From: JAGVSR01 sp031413815 | Lineage (GTDB): Bacteria; Pseudomonadota; Alphaproteobacteria; Rhizobiales; Hyphomicrobiaceae | DNA length: 64,000 nt | Reading direction: 5' to 3' | Assembly (NCBI GenBank): GCA_031413815.1 | Contig: JANOFU010000008.1 | Span: forward strand, 44,999 to 108,998 | Shown here: positions 44,530 to 54,221 of the stretch, in pieces | Layout: each line of letters begins with the position of its first letter | Position numbering within the stretch: position 1 is the stretch's first letter | Made by a program: the position numbers and the translations under genes | Notes under the pieces: generated by a model | Seen by the model: the letters and a program-made list of their open reading frames with translations, nothing else | Told to the model about the DNA's origin: nothing | Databases searched by the model: none

Positions 44530-45942
44530 GTGAAATATATCTCGACCAGAGGTCAGGCGCCGGTTCTCGGCTTTGAGGATGTCGTGCTGGCAGGGCTTGC
44601 CCGCGACGGCGGATTGTACCTGCCCGAAACCTGGCCGAAGTTGCCGCCAGAAGTGATCGCATCTTTCGCTGGGCGGCCGTTCGCAGAGGTCGCGGTGTCC
44701 GTGCTGAGCCCCTTCGTCGGTGGCCAAATCTCCAATGCCGACCTGGGCCGTATGGCGCGCGAGGCTTACGCCACCTTCAGCCACGATGCGGCAACGCCGC
44801 TCGTCCAGATTGATCCCGAGACCTTCGTGCTCGAGCTTTTTCATGGCCCCACGCTCGCGTTCAAGGACGTCGCCATGCAGATCCTTGCGCGCCTTATGGA
44901 CCATGTGCTCGCAAAACGGTCCGAGCGGGTGACGATCGTCGGCGCCACTTCCGGCGACACCGGTGGTGCTGCGATCGAAGCTTTCCGTGGCCGCCAGCGC
45001 ACTGACGTGGTGATCCTCTATCCCAAAGGCCGCGTCTCCGACGTTCAACGGCGCATGATGACGACGCCAACTGAGCCGAACGTCCATGCCATCGCAATCG
45101 AAGGCACATTCGACGACTGCCAGGCGCTCGTAAAGGCCATGTTCAACGACCACGCCTTCCGCGATCGCGTCCGCCTCTCCGGCATCAACTCGATCAACTG
45201 GGGCCGCATCGTCGCGCAAGTGAGCTATTACTTTGCTGCCGCGACGGCTTTGGGCGCGCCCCATCGCGAAGTTGCCTTCTCCGTGCCAACCGGCAACTTC
45301 GGCGACATCTTCGCAGGTTATGTGGCAAGGCGCATGGGGCTGCCCATCGCTGACCTCGTCATCGCCTCAAACGAGAACGACATCCTGCCACGCGTCATGA
45401 ACACGGGCGTCTATGAGATGCGAGGCGTCGTCGCCACGTCGTCGCCGTCCATGGACATCGAGATATCCTCGAATTTCGAGCGCTATCTGTTCGAGGCCTC
45501 GGGTCGCGATGCCGCGCTCACCCGCGGTTTGATGGGCTCACTCGCACAATCCCGCCGCTTCGAACTGGGCTCGGCCTTCGACAAAGCTCGTGCCGATTTT
45601 TCTGCCGCAACCGCGAGCGAAGCCGATGTTGCGAGTGCAATCCGCAAAGTCGCGAGTACTTCGGGCTATGTGATGGACCCGCATACCGCCTGCGGCTACG
45701 TCGCCGCAAGTTGCGCACGTCGCGCGAGCCACGGCGTGCCGCGCGTGATCCTTTCGACCGCCCACCCCGCGAAGTTCCCGGATGCGATGGAGGCAATCAC
45801 GGGCATCCGCCCTGCGCTTCCCGCACGTCTGGCCTCGCTTATGACGGGTCCAGAACGCACAGAAACCGTCGCCAACGATTTGGCGGCGGTCCAGCGGATC
45901 GTGGCTGCCAAGTCGCGTGTTGTTAGCGAGGCCAGCGTATGA
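44530..45942 (+). CDS. thrC: Threonine synthase
   Basis: A 470-residue PLP enzyme that converts O-phosphohomoserine to threonine. The N-terminus KYISTRG is typical, the PLP lysine is in GPTLAFKDVAMQ (about residue 114), and the phosphate-binding loop is in VGATSGDTGGAA. I chose the GTG at 44530 by the usual start; ATG 44500 is an alternative. The preceding gene is surf1; the next gene overlaps by four bases. Homoserine kinase (thrB) is separate, at 54218-55189. Confidence 0.93.
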   Translation: MKYISTRGQAPVLGFEDVVLAGLARDGGLYLPETWPKLPPEVIASFAGRPFAEVAVSVLSPFVGGQISNADLGRMAREAYATFSHDAATPLVQIDPETFVLELFHGPTLAFKDVAMQILARLMDHVLAKRSERVTIVGATSGDTGGAAIEAFRGRQRTDVVILYPKGRVSDVQRRMMTTPTEPNVHAIAIEGTFDDCQALVKAMFNDHAFRDRVRLSGINSINWGRIVAQVSYYFAAATALGAPHREVAFSVPTGNFGDIFAGYVARRMGLPIADLVIASNENDILPRVMNTGVYEMRGVVATSSPSMDIEISSNFERYLFEASGRDAALTRGLMGSLAQSRRFELGSAFDKARADFSAATASEADVASAIRKVASTSGYVMDPHTACGYVAASCARRASHGVPRVILSTAHPAKFPDAMEAITGIRPALPARLASLMTGPERTETVANDLAAVQRIVAAKSRVVSEASV

Positions 45943-47204
45943 CACCAGAAATATCAACGCTGACCAATGGTCTACGCGTCGTCACGCAAACGATGCCACA
46001 TCTTGAGACGACGTCTCTGGGGATGTGGGTCGGCGTCGGCGCGCGCCATGAGCGGCCTGAGCAGCATGGCCTGTCGCATCTCTTGGAACACATGGCGTTC
46101 AAGGGCACCGCAACGCGTTCAACGCGCGACATCGCCGAGCAGATTGAAGCCGTCGGCGGGGAGCTCAATGCGGCTACTGGGTTGGAGACGACGGCCTACT
46201 TTGCCCGCATCCTCAAGGGCGACGAATCATTGGCGCTGGAGCTGATTGCCGACATTCTTCAGAACTCGGCGTTCGCGCTGGGCGAACTGGAGAAAGAACG
46301 CGAAGTGATCTTGCAGGAGATTGCTGGCACGCTCGACAGCCCCGACGACATTGTCTTCGACCTCATTCAGGATGCGGCTTATCCGGCTCAGGCTGCTGGC
46401 CGGACGATTCTGGGCACGCCCGCCAGCGTTAAGGCTATTTCTGCGGACGATCTGAAGGGCTTTCTGGCCACGCACTATGGGCCCGGGAATATGGTTCTGG
46501 CAGCCGCTGGCGCTGTCCACCACGACGCCGTCGTCCGCCACGCTGAAGCCCTATTCGGCGGGCTCAGTGGAGCGGATTCGAAGGGTGAGGAACCGGCGCA
46601 GTATCACGGTGGGGTCCGCTCGAGCACCCGGCGGTTTGAACAAAGCCACCTCGTCGTTGGTTTTGAGGGGCCGTCCTACCGGCACAAGAATTTCTTTGCC
46701 GCACAGGTGTTTTCAGGTCTGTTCGGCGGTGGCATGTCGTCCCGTCTGTTCCAGGAAGTCCGGGAACGCAGAGGTCTCTGCTACTCGATTTATTCATCGG
46801 CTTGGGGTCTCAAGGACACGGGAATGTTTGCCGTCCACGCAGCAACAGGGTCCGGCATGATGAACGAGCTGATCGATGTGGTCAGAAGCGAGTTCGAACG
46901 CATGGCTGATGATGGACCTTTGGCCGCTGAAGTTGCGCGCTCCAAGGCACAACTGAAGGCCGGGCTGCTGATGAGCCTCGAATCTTCGTCGGCCCGGGCC
47001 GAACAGATGGCGCGGCAGTTGCTGACCCACAAACGGCTGTTAACCACCGAAGAGTTAATTGCGTCCGTTGATACGGTAACTAGCGAAGATATTCGCGCGG
47101 TTGCCCGTGGCCTGCGGAAATCGGCCGTTTCCGTCGCCGTCGTCGGCGCCGGACAAAAATCACGCGAGTTCGCGGCCCGCGCCGGCGAACGGCTGGCGCT
47201 ATAG
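45939..47204 (+). CDS. M16-family zinc peptidase
   Basis: A 421-residue metallopeptidase of the mitochondrial-processing-peptidase type. The inverted zinc motif HLLEH is at about residues 47-51, with the distal glutamate in EREVILQE near residue 125. 'ERRGLCYSIYSS' near residue 285 is the second conserved region. In alphaproteobacteria it follows thrC; its substrates are unknown. It starts within the last bases of thrC (ATGA), so it is translated from the same message. No signal peptide. Confidence 0.92.
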   Translation: MTPEISTLTNGLRVVTQTMPHLETTSLGMWVGVGARHERPEQHGLSHLLEHMAFKGTATRSTRDIAEQIEAVGGELNAATGLETTAYFARILKGDESLALELIADILQNSAFALGELEKEREVILQEIAGTLDSPDDIVFDLIQDAAYPAQAAGRTILGTPASVKAISADDLKGFLATHYGPGNMVLAAAGAVHHDAVVRHAEALFGGLSGADSKGEEPAQYHGGVRSSTRRFEQSHLVVGFEGPSYRHKNFFAAQVFSGLFGGGMSSRLFQEVRERRGLCYSIYSSAWGLKDTGMFAVHAATGSGMMNELIDVVRSEFERMADDGPLAAEVARSKAQLKAGLLMSLESSSARAEQMARQLLTHKRLLTTEELIASVDTVTSEDIRAVARGLRKSAVSVAVVGAGQKSREFAARAGERLAL

Positions 47205-47220
47205 GCTGCGGGGGCGTTCG

Positions 47221-47820
47221 ATGGCATTCCTCAGGGTCGGCGTTGTTCCCGAGATCCCCGCCGTCGTGCAGGGCGCCAACGTATGGCTTCGCGCGCCGCT
47301 TCTGAGCGACTATGCCGAATGGGCAGAATTGCGAGCCATGAGCCGCGAGCACTTGACGCCTTGGGAACCTGTTTGGCCGCGTGATGACCTCACCCGCAGT
47401 GCTTACAAACGGCGTGTCCGCCACTACCAGCGTGAAGCGCGCGATGATCAAGGGTATGCGTACTCGATCTTCCGGACGGCCGACGACCGGCTGGTTGGCG
47501 GGATCACTCTCTCCAATCTCCAGCGCGGCGTCACGCAATCTGCAACGATGGGATATTGGCTGGGTCTGCCCTACGCTGGCAAAGGGCTGATGTCGGATGC
47601 CGTGTGCGCGCTCATCCCGTTCGGTTTTGATGTGCTTCGCTTGCACCGGCTGGAAGCGGCAACCCAGCCGCGCAACACGGCCTCGATGCGCGTACTGGAG
47701 CGATGCGGTTTCGAGCGCGAAGGCTATGCCCGCAGCTACCTGAAAATCAACGGTATCTGGCAAGATCACGTGCTGTTTGGACTTGTGGCCCCAGCCGCTG
47801 CTGCGGAGCCGGGCAAATGA
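47221..47820 (+). CDS. GNAT acetyltransferase (RimJ/RimL type)
   Basis: A 199-residue GNAT-fold N-acetyltransferase. Acetyl-CoA-binding signatures are seen at GYWLGLPYAGKGLMSDAV (about residues 117-135), followed by the conserved 'LRLHRLEAATQPRNTASMRVLERCGF' region, which is characteristic of RimJ-like proteins that acetylate ribosomal protein or other N-termini. The target is uncertain. The ATG at 47221 lies 16 bases after the M16 gene, and its stop overlaps the next start (ATGA). Confidence 0.88.
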   Translation: MAFLRVGVVPEIPAVVQGANVWLRAPLLSDYAEWAELRAMSREHLTPWEPVWPRDDLTRSAYKRRVRHYQREARDDQGYAYSIFRTADDRLVGGITLSNLQRGVTQSATMGYWLGLPYAGKGLMSDAVCALIPFGFDVLRLHRLEAATQPRNTASMRVLERCGFEREGYARSYLKINGIWQDHVLFGLVAPAAAAEPGK

Positions 47821-50800
47821 ACTTGGCGCAGTTCCCAGATACGCACCGACTGGCGGTTACCGTCAGATATTTCGCGGCGTTTTGTGCTTGGTTGTGGGTG
47901 TTCGGACTTGCAACTGCACAGGCAGCATCCGTCAAGGCGATCTCGGTTGCCGATCAAGACCGGATCGAAGTGACCGCTTTGGGCGAGCTGTACGAACGCC
48001 GTGGCGATAGCCTTCAGGTTGAGACTGCCGCCAGCGCAGAAGGTACGGCCGGGCGGATGTCCGTGCGCGCCGTGACGCAAGGCACCAATCCCAACTGGAT
48101 CGTCTTCGCGCTCACCAACCCAACCGAAGCCGCTGTTGAGCGGTGGCTGACGGCCGACCGCTATTCGGTCATTGGGTCAGGCGCCGTGTGGCCTGACTTG
48201 GATGCCCGGCGCATCGAGGCGGTGACGCCCTCGATTGGATTTGTGCCAGAGCGCCTGGCGAGCGATCGTGCGGACGTGTTCCGCATCACGCTCGAGCCTG
48301 GCCAAACGATCACGTATGTCGCCGAACTGGGATCAGAGCGGTTTGCAAGGATTTACCTCTGGAAGCCGCTCGACTACGAATTGAAAGTCCGCGAGCGCCA
48401 GTTGTTTAACGGCGTTATGCTGGGCCTCACAGGCCTGCTCGCGATCTTCCTGACGGCGATCTTCGCAGCCAATCACAAGATCATTTTCCCTGCGGCGGCC
48501 CTCGTGGCGTGGTGCGTACTCGGCTACTTATGTGTCGACTTCGGCTTCTTCCACAAGCTGTTCCAGCTGAAACCTGAGAACAACGCTGTCTATCGCGCTG
48601 CCACGGAAGCATCGATGGCGGCAAGCCTTGTCATGTTCCTCTATGTGTTCCTGCGCATCCCGCTCTGGCATGGCTTGGCCCGTATGCTGTTTAGCGTCTG
48701 GATCCTCGCGCAATTGGCATTGATTGCGGTTGCGGTGATCGATCCAAGACTGGCATCGACGTTTGCGCGGTTGTCCTTTGTTGCGTTAGCGGGTGTCGGC
48801 GGCATGCTGACGTTGTTCCTCGCTTTGCGCGGGCAGGACCGGGCGCTGTCCCTGGTGCCAACGTGGATGCTGTTCGTTGTTTGGGTGTTTGGCGCGGCTG
48901 TCGCCTTGGCCGGTCATTTGTCTGGCGACATGATCGTGTCAGGCCTTGTTGCGGGTCTCGTGCTGATCGTCCTGTTGATCGGGTTCACGGTCACCCAGTT
49001 CGCATTCCGTTCGCTCGAGCCAATTTTCGGGTCTGCTCCCTCCGAACTGCAGTTGCGATCCGTTGCTGTCGAAGCCGCGGGAGCCGCAGTCTGGGAATGG
49101 AGTGCGCGGCGCGATGAAGTCAAAGTTGGTGCGATCATCGAACAGGCGCTGGGGCTCAATGCCGGCGAACTTAGCACCAAAGTCGATGATTTCAGCCGGC
49201 ACTTGCATCCTGCGGATCGCGAACGGTTCCGCTTGTCGCTGGTTTCGACCCAAGAGCGTGGGGATGGCCGCATTCACACCGATTTCCGCCTGCGCCACGC
49301 CGACAACAGTTACCGTTGGTATGAACTCGAAGCGGCACAGATGCCGAGTTCCGACGGCCGCACGATTAAGTGCATCGGTCTATTGCGGGATGTGACAGAT
49401 GCAAAGCGGGCTCATGAGCGATTATTGAACGATGCAGTGAATTGCAGCTTGACCGGCCTACCCAACCGCCAGTTGTTTCTTGACCGGTTGAGCAACGCGA
49501 TGCAGCGGGCGCGTATCGAAGCAAAAATTCGCCCGACGGTTTTGTTCGTCGATCTTGATAAATTCAAGAGCGTTAACACCTCGTTCGGCGTCGTTGTCGG
49601 TGATAGCTTACTCTTAACAATCGCGCGCCGTCTCCAGCGTCACTTGGAACCGCAGGACACTCTTTCGAGAATTGGCGGCGACCAGTTTGCTATTCTCTTG
49701 TTGAACGAACAATCAGCGCCCGATTTGGCGTCACTCGCAGAGCGCTTGCGGCGAAGCTTGCGGTCACCCATCAAGATTGCCGGTCAAGAGATCGTTTTAA
49801 CGGGTTCCCTCGGTATCGCAATTTTTGACGGCCAGGAGACCAACGACCACGATCTGCTGAAAGAAGCTGAACTCGCAATGTACCGGGCGAAGCGATCTGG
49901 CGCGGATCAGATTGAAATCTTCCGTCCAGAATTGCGCGGCGAGCGGGATGACCGTCTTGTGGCAGAGGCCGAGATCCGCAAGGCCCTGGAGAAGGGTCAG
50001 TTGAGAGTTCTCTATCAACCGATCGTCTATTTGCCGACGGAAGAATTGGCCGGGTTCGAGGCGATTGTGCGCTGGGAGCACCCCAAGCACGGCTTGATCA
50101 ATCCGAGCGCATTTGTTCCAGCCGACAGCACCAGCGATTTACTGAACAAGATAGGCTCGCATGTGCTCGCGCGTGCGACCAAGGATTGCAGCATTTGGCA
50201 GAAAGAACTGCCGCGTAGCGAGGCGCCTTTGTTCGTCAGCATCAATATCGGCGGCGAGCAGCTGTTGCGCCAGGAACTGGTTCAAGAGCTGCGCCACATC
50301 CTCGGCCGGAATCTCATTGCCAAAGGATCTCTGAAGCTCGAAATCAAAGAAGCGTTGGTCTTGGAGAATCCCGAACAAGCAACGGAAATTCTCGAGTCCC
50401 TGCGGGGGTCCGGCGTTGAACTGACCCTCGACGAATTTGGCGCTGGTTATTCATCGTTGTCCTTCTTGGACAAGTTTCCATTCGAGTCGATCAAAATCGA
50501 TCGCGGTTTGGTGCAGGCGTGCGGCGGCAAAGATGGTCCCGGTGCAGCTGTGATCCGGTCTGTCGTGGCCCTCGCCCATGAACTCGGGAAAAAGGTTGTT
50601 GCTGATGGGGTTGAAGCCGACGAAGACATCGGCTTCCTGCGGGCGATTGGCTGCGAGTATGCGCAGGGCTTTTACTACGGCGAGCCGATTGTTGACCGCG
50701 ACGTACTGCAGCTTCTGAAACTCGTCCGCAAATCCGAGCGCAAACTTCAGCCGCGCGGATTGTTCCGCGCCACGACCAAGAAAAAGTCAGGCCGAACGCC

Positions 50801-51437
50801 AGCGCCTGATGCCGGGCCGGTCATGGAGGCGCCGCCAACTGGTGTGACCGATGTTGCGCCTCAGATGGCGCCCCCGCCGTTGGGCTTGCCGCCGCCAATC
50901 GCTGCGAGTGCCGGACATGGCGCCCGGCCAAGCATGATTGGCCTGCCGAACAGTCAATTGAGAACGCGGCCGCGCACGAGGCCGCAGCAGCGCGAAGTTA
51001 GCCATGCGCAGAACCCGTCGAATGGACATGCGAACACTGCGCCGCCGCCTACAGTGCGCCTCCAGCCGCTGTCGCAGCCGTCGCTGCCATCCAGCGGTTC
51101 TGCCAATGCTAACGCACCAAGCTTTGCTCCGCCACCGGTGCCGCCGCCAGCAGCCCCCCTGCAGCCGCCTTTCGAACACGCCGCCATGCTGATGCCAACC
51201 TTGCAGCCGCCGCCAATGCCGCAGCCTACCGCCGCGATTGGCCCAGGGCCAGTGCCCTTCCCGCCGCGTGTGCCCCCGCCAGTGCCGGCACGGCCGCGAA
51301 TGCCGGCACCAAACTTTGAAGGGCTACCCCCGTCAATTGCTGCAAGTCTCCAGCGGCTTGCAGGCGTTCCGTTTGCAACAACGGGACATCCGCCGCTGCC
51401 GAAGAAGTCTGGGACGGGTGATGATCGCGGCGGCTGA
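47817..51437 (+). CDS. Large membrane GGDEF-EAL protein with proline-rich tail
   Basis: A 1206-residue signalling protein. Order: signal-like N-terminus (about residues 16-36), periplasmic beta domain, about seven helices (200-400), PAS-like domain (415-530), GGDEF (535-705), EAL (715-970), then about 200 residues rich in Pro and Ala. The GGDEF motif is GGDQF (620-624), so cyclase activity is doubtful. In the EAL domain the first glutamate is kept but the motif reads EAI (748-750). The metal loop DDFG is DEFG (872-873) and EGVE is DGVE. The enzyme may be a weak c-di-GMP phosphodiesterase or only a sensor. Last of the cox-thrC-M16-GNAT run. Confidence 0.88.
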   Translation: MNLAQFPDTHRLAVTVRYFAAFCAWLWVFGLATAQAASVKAISVADQDRIEVTALGELYERRGDSLQVETAASAEGTAGRMSVRAVTQGTNPNWIVFALTNPTEAAVERWLTADRYSVIGSGAVWPDLDARRIEAVTPSIGFVPERLASDRADVFRITLEPGQTITYVAELGSERFARIYLWKPLDYELKVRERQLFNGVMLGLTGLLAIFLTAIFAANHKIIFPAAALVAWCVLGYLCVDFGFFHKLFQLKPENNAVYRAATEASMAASLVMFLYVFLRIPLWHGLARMLFSVWILAQLALIAVAVIDPRLASTFARLSFVALAGVGGMLTLFLALRGQDRALSLVPTWMLFVVWVFGAAVALAGHLSGDMIVSGLVAGLVLIVLLIGFTVTQFAFRSLEPIFGSAPSELQLRSVAVEAAGAAVWEWSARRDEVKVGAIIEQALGLNAGELSTKVDDFSRHLHPADRERFRLSLVSTQERGDGRIHTDFRLRHADNSYRWYELEAAQMPSSDGRTIKCIGLLRDVTDAKRAHERLLNDAVNCSLTGLPNRQLFLDRLSNAMQRARIEAKIRPTVLFVDLDKFKSVNTSFGVVVGDSLLLTIARRLQRHLEPQDTLSRIGGDQFAILLLNEQSAPDLASLAERLRRSLRSPIKIAGQEIVLTGSLGIAIFDGQETNDHDLLKEAELAMYRAKRSGADQIEIFRPELRGERDDRLVAEAEIRKALEKGQLRVLYQPIVYLPTEELAGFEAIVRWEHPKHGLINPSAFVPADSTSDLLNKIGSHVLARATKDCSIWQKELPRSEAPLFVSINIGGEQLLRQELVQELRHILGRNLIAKGSLKLEIKEALVLENPEQATEILESLRGSGVELTLDEFGAGYSSLSFLDKFPFESIKIDRGLVQACGGKDGPGAAVIRSVVALAHELGKKVVADGVEADEDIGFLRAIGCEYAQGFYYGEPIVDRDVLQLLKLVRKSERKLQPRGLFRATTKKKSGRTPAPDAGPVMEAPPTGVTDVAPQMAPPPLGLPPPIAASAGHGARPSMIGLPNSQLRTRPRTRPQQREVSHAQNPSNGHANTAPPPTVRLQPLSQPSLPSSGSANANAPSFAPPPVPPPAAPLQPPFEHAAMLMPTLQPPPMPQPTAAIGPGPVPFPPRVPPPVPARPRMPAPNFEGLPPSIAASLQRLAGVPFATTGHPPLPKKSGTGDDRGG

Positions 51438-51456
51438 AGCGTCCGGCTGAAACCGC

Positions 51457-52071
51457 TCAACAATGCCCGGCACTGCTGACCAAGTACGACGGGTTGACGC
51501 CAATCGTTGCCAGCGCCCGCTCGTACTTCGCGTCAAGATCGGGTTCGAAAATGATGGCATCATCCGCCGGGCAATTCAGCCAGCCGTTGGCCTGAATTTC
51601 ACTTTCCAGTTGCCCCGCCGACCAACCTGCATAGCCAAGCGCCAGAAGAGAGCGGTGGGGACCATGACCTGAGGCAATCGCCTTCAGAATGTCGATCGTC
51701 GCGGTCAGGCTGATTCCGCTGGCGATTTCAAGTGTCGAGTCTGCTGCGTGGTAGTCGCCACTATGCAAGACAAAGCCGCGCCCTGTTTCGACGGGCCCGC
51801 CAATGTGGACCTGGCGATCTAAGATATCGCTGGCGATGCCATCGTCGGCGCCACGAGCCGCAATCCCCAACCGTTCCAGCAAGTCTGGAAAACTGATGTG
51901 CGTTGCGCGGTGATTGATGATTAAGCCCATCGCCCCGTCATCAGAGTGGGCGCAGATATAGATCACCGAGCGCGCGAAACGCTTGTCGCTCATCAATGGC
52001 ATGGCAAGGAGAAGTTGCCCTTCCAGGGTTCCTGGGTGGCGTCCCTTACGCTTGGTCTTTGCAATACGCAT
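51457..52071 (-). CDS. yqgE: YqgE/AlgH-family protein
   Basis: A 204-residue cytoplasmic protein of the UPF0301 (YqgE/AlgH) family. Its conserved parts are 'GQLLLAMPLMSDKRFARSVIYIC' near residue 18, GAMGLIINH, VHIGGPVE and LLALGYAGWSAGQLE. The molecular function is unknown; AlgH affects alginate in Pseudomonas. It converges with the GGDEF-EAL gene and diverges from the DsbD-N-like gene. Confidence 0.92.
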   Translation of the reverse strand: MRIAKTKRKGRHPGTLEGQLLLAMPLMSDKRFARSVIYICAHSDDGAMGLIINHRATHISFPDLLERLGIAARGADDGIASDILDRQVHIGGPVETGRGFVLHSGDYHAADSTLEIASGISLTATIDILKAIASGHGPHRSLLALGYAGWSAGQLESEIQANGWLNCPADDAIIFEPDLDAKYERALATIGVNPSYLVSSAGHC

Positions 52072-52239
52072 GGGACCAGTTTAGTGCCATTGGGGGTAGC
52101 CTGTGAAGACCTCTCTGCGAGGCGAGACTTGGGTGTCAATTTGCGGCAGATTACGCATGCCTCATCAACTCTTGACTTGCGGCTGGGGGCAAACGGCCCA
52201 CATAGACGCGAGGGACTTAGGTATGGAGGCGGCCGTTTG

Positions 52240-53121
52240 ATGCACTTTACTTTGGCGCTCTCACGCTTTGTGGCAGCCGCCGTTGCCGCGGGCGCCCTGA
52301 GCATTTCCACAATCGCGACAGCTGAAGGCTTGGCCACAACTGAAGATCTGGCCTCAGCCTGGGTTGATGGGTTCAACTACCGGGTGCGCATGACCGGAGG
52401 CGCCGCCGAGGCACGCGGGGCGGCAGCCACTTTTGCATTCATCGAAGTAGCCATGACCAAGGGCTGGAAAACCTATTGGCGCAATCCCGGAGATGCTGGC
52501 GGCATTCCACCCGCGTTCGACTGGTCCAAATCTCAGAACCTGGGCGAAGCACGCGTCTTATTCCCTGTTCCGCGCCGCTTGACGGACAAAGCCGGCGACA
52601 CAATCGGCTACAAAGAACATGTGATTTTTCCCGTTCGCGTCACGGCCACGGATGCATCAAAGCCCGTCACCCTCAATCTAGAAATGGCATTTGGTGTTTG
52701 TGAAAAGCTGTGCGTGCCAGCACAGGCCAGTCTGGCGTTGGAATTGCCCACAATGAGTTTACCGCCAGCCTCCGCCGATGCGATGGCCGCCTTGAGCCAG
52801 ATCCCGCGTGATGCGGTATCGGCCGGCGCTGACGATCCGAAGGTGACGAAGATTACGCAAGAGCTGACCAGTGCGCGTCCACGTTTGAGTTTTGAAGTTA
52901 AAGTGCCCGGAGACGCCGCCGCTGCTGATATGTTCCTGGAAGCGCCGGACGGACTCTACATCCCTCTTCCGCGCCGCACTGAGGGCGGCAGCGGAGATGT
53001 CGTACACTTTGAATCAGATCTATCGAAAGATGTTGATCTCGCCGCGTTGAAGGGCCGGTCCATCATGGCCACGTTGGCCGGGTCGAAGGGCCAATCCGAA
53101 CACATCTTCACAATCGACTGA
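52240..53121 (+). CDS. DsbD N-terminal-like periplasmic protein
   Basis: A 293-residue exported protein with a signal peptide (about residues 1-28, ending STIATAEG) and an immunoglobulin-like domain as in the N-terminal part of DsbD. The core reads AMTKGWKTYWRNPGDAGGIP, and the redox-type cysteine pair is in GVCEKLCVPA (about residues 151-155). It lacks DsbD's membrane and thioredoxin domains. It may reduce or chaperone periplasmic thiols, possibly in cytochrome assembly; that is inference. Start at 52240 follows GGAGG by about ten bases. Confidence 0.82.
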   Translation: MHFTLALSRFVAAAVAAGALSISTIATAEGLATTEDLASAWVDGFNYRVRMTGGAAEARGAAATFAFIEVAMTKGWKTYWRNPGDAGGIPPAFDWSKSQNLGEARVLFPVPRRLTDKAGDTIGYKEHVIFPVRVTATDASKPVTLNLEMAFGVCEKLCVPAQASLALELPTMSLPPASADAMAALSQIPRDAVSAGADDPKVTKITQELTSARPRLSFEVKVPGDAAAADMFLEAPDGLYIPLPRRTEGGSGDVVHFESDLSKDVDLAALKGRSIMATLAGSKGQSEHIFTID

Positions 53122-53215
53122 CGGGCGAAGCCGGGATAAAACGCTCTTCGAACTGCGTCACTGCGTCCGCGCGCAACCGCAATACTTAAAAATGACGGAT
53201 CAGGAGAATGCGACG

Positions 53216-53719
53216 ATGACAATCAAGGTTGGTGACAAGGTTCCAGACGCCAAGTTTATGACGATGGGTCCGGACGGCCCCAAGGCACTGAGCACGGCAG
53301 ATGTGTTTGCCGGCAAAAAGGTGGCGCTTTTCGCTGTCCCCGGCGCCTACACCCCAACGTGTCACCAGCAGCATATGCCAGGGTTTGTGTCACGCATTGA
53401 CGAGATCAAGACGAAGGGCATCGACACAATTGCCTGCACGGCAGTCAATGACGTGTTCGTCATGGACAGCTGGGCGAACGACACGGGTGCGGCCGGCAAG
53501 GTGGTGATGCTGACAGACGACAGTGCAGCCTTTGCCAAAGCCATTGGTCTCGACATCGATCTGACGGGCGCGGGCATTGGTCTTGGCGTGCGGTCCAAGC
53601 GCTACGCCATGTTGGTCGACAATTGCGTTGTCAGAATGCTCAACGTGGACGAGTCGCCTCCCTCGCACGACAAATCGAGCGCCGAGACGCTATGCTCGAT
53701 GATCGACAGCAGCATTTGA
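53216..53719 (+). CDS. Peroxiredoxin (Prx5-type)
   Basis: A 167-residue thiol peroxidase of the Prx5/hybrid type, reducing peroxides with thiols as electron donors. The catalytic cysteine is in PGAYTPTCHQQHMPGF (about residue 49), with the usual downstream Arg (RSKRYAMLV) of the family. GDKVPDAKF near the N-terminus is conserved. ATG 53216 is chosen since GGAG (53203-53206) lies about nine bases before; the ATG at 53192 has none. It is followed by a hairpin at 53729-53756. Confidence 0.9.
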   Translation: MTIKVGDKVPDAKFMTMGPDGPKALSTADVFAGKKVALFAVPGAYTPTCHQQHMPGFVSRIDEIKTKGIDTIACTAVNDVFVMDSWANDTGAAGKVVMLTDDSAAFAKAIGLDIDLTGAGIGLGVRSKRYAMLVDNCVVRMLNVDESPPSHDKSSAETLCSMIDSSI

Positions 53720-53728
53720 ACAGTTCGT

Positions 53729-53756
53729 GGTCGGGCACCCAATTTGGTGCCTGACC
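53729..53756. terminator. Hairpin between peroxiredoxin and rnhA
   Basis: GGTCGGGCACC (53729-53739) pairs with GGTGCCTGACC (53746-53756), with one G-U pair in the plus-strand RNA. It lies between convergent genes. The right arm resembles the dispersed GGTGTCTGACACC repeat, so this may be a variant copy of that family serving as a terminator. Confidence 0.6.
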
Positions 53757-53768
53757 CCAGCCATCGAC

Positions 53769-54221
53769 TTACTTAAACGGCGCCATCCCTTCGCGCGCCA
53801 ATTCGTCGGCACGTTCGTTTTCGGGGTGGCCGGCGTGGCCTTTAACCCAGTGCCAATCGATAACATGGCGTGCGCGGGCTAAATCGAGCCGTTGCCACAG
53901 TTCTGCATTCTTGACGGGCTTTTTATCTGCCGTGCGCCAGCCGTTCTTTTTCCAGCCGTGGATCCACTTAGATATCCCGTCTTTCACATAGGCGCTGTCA
54001 GTGTAGAGATCGACTTGGCTCGGTTGCTTCAAGGCTTCGAGGGCGGAAATCGCCGCCATCAGTTCCATGCGATTGTTGGTGGTGTCGCTTTCGCCGCCGC
54101 TCAGTTCTTTGCGGTGGGCGCCCGACATGAGGATCGCGCCCCAGCCGCCGGGTCCGGGATTTCCCGAGCAGGCCCCGTCTGTATAAATGACGATCGATTT
54201 TTTGGGTGCCGCTTCCGTCAT
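53769..54221 (-). CDS. rnhA: Ribonuclease HI
   Basis: A 150-residue enzyme that cuts RNA in RNA-DNA hybrids. The four acidic metal ligands are present: Asp15 (YTDGACSGNPG), Glu53 (RMELMA), Asp75 (YTDSAYV) and the Asp in NERADELA near residue 139. HWVKGHAGH is the expected handle region. Normal length. The ATG overlaps the stop of thrB by four bases, so it is expressed with it. Confidence 0.96.
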   Translation of the reverse strand: MTEAAPKKSIVIYTDGACSGNPGPGGWGAILMSGAHRKELSGGESDTTNNRMELMAAISALEALKQPSQVDLYTDSAYVKDGISKWIHGWKKNGWRTADKKPVKNAELWQRLDLARARHVIDWHWVKGHAGHPENERADELAREGMAPFK

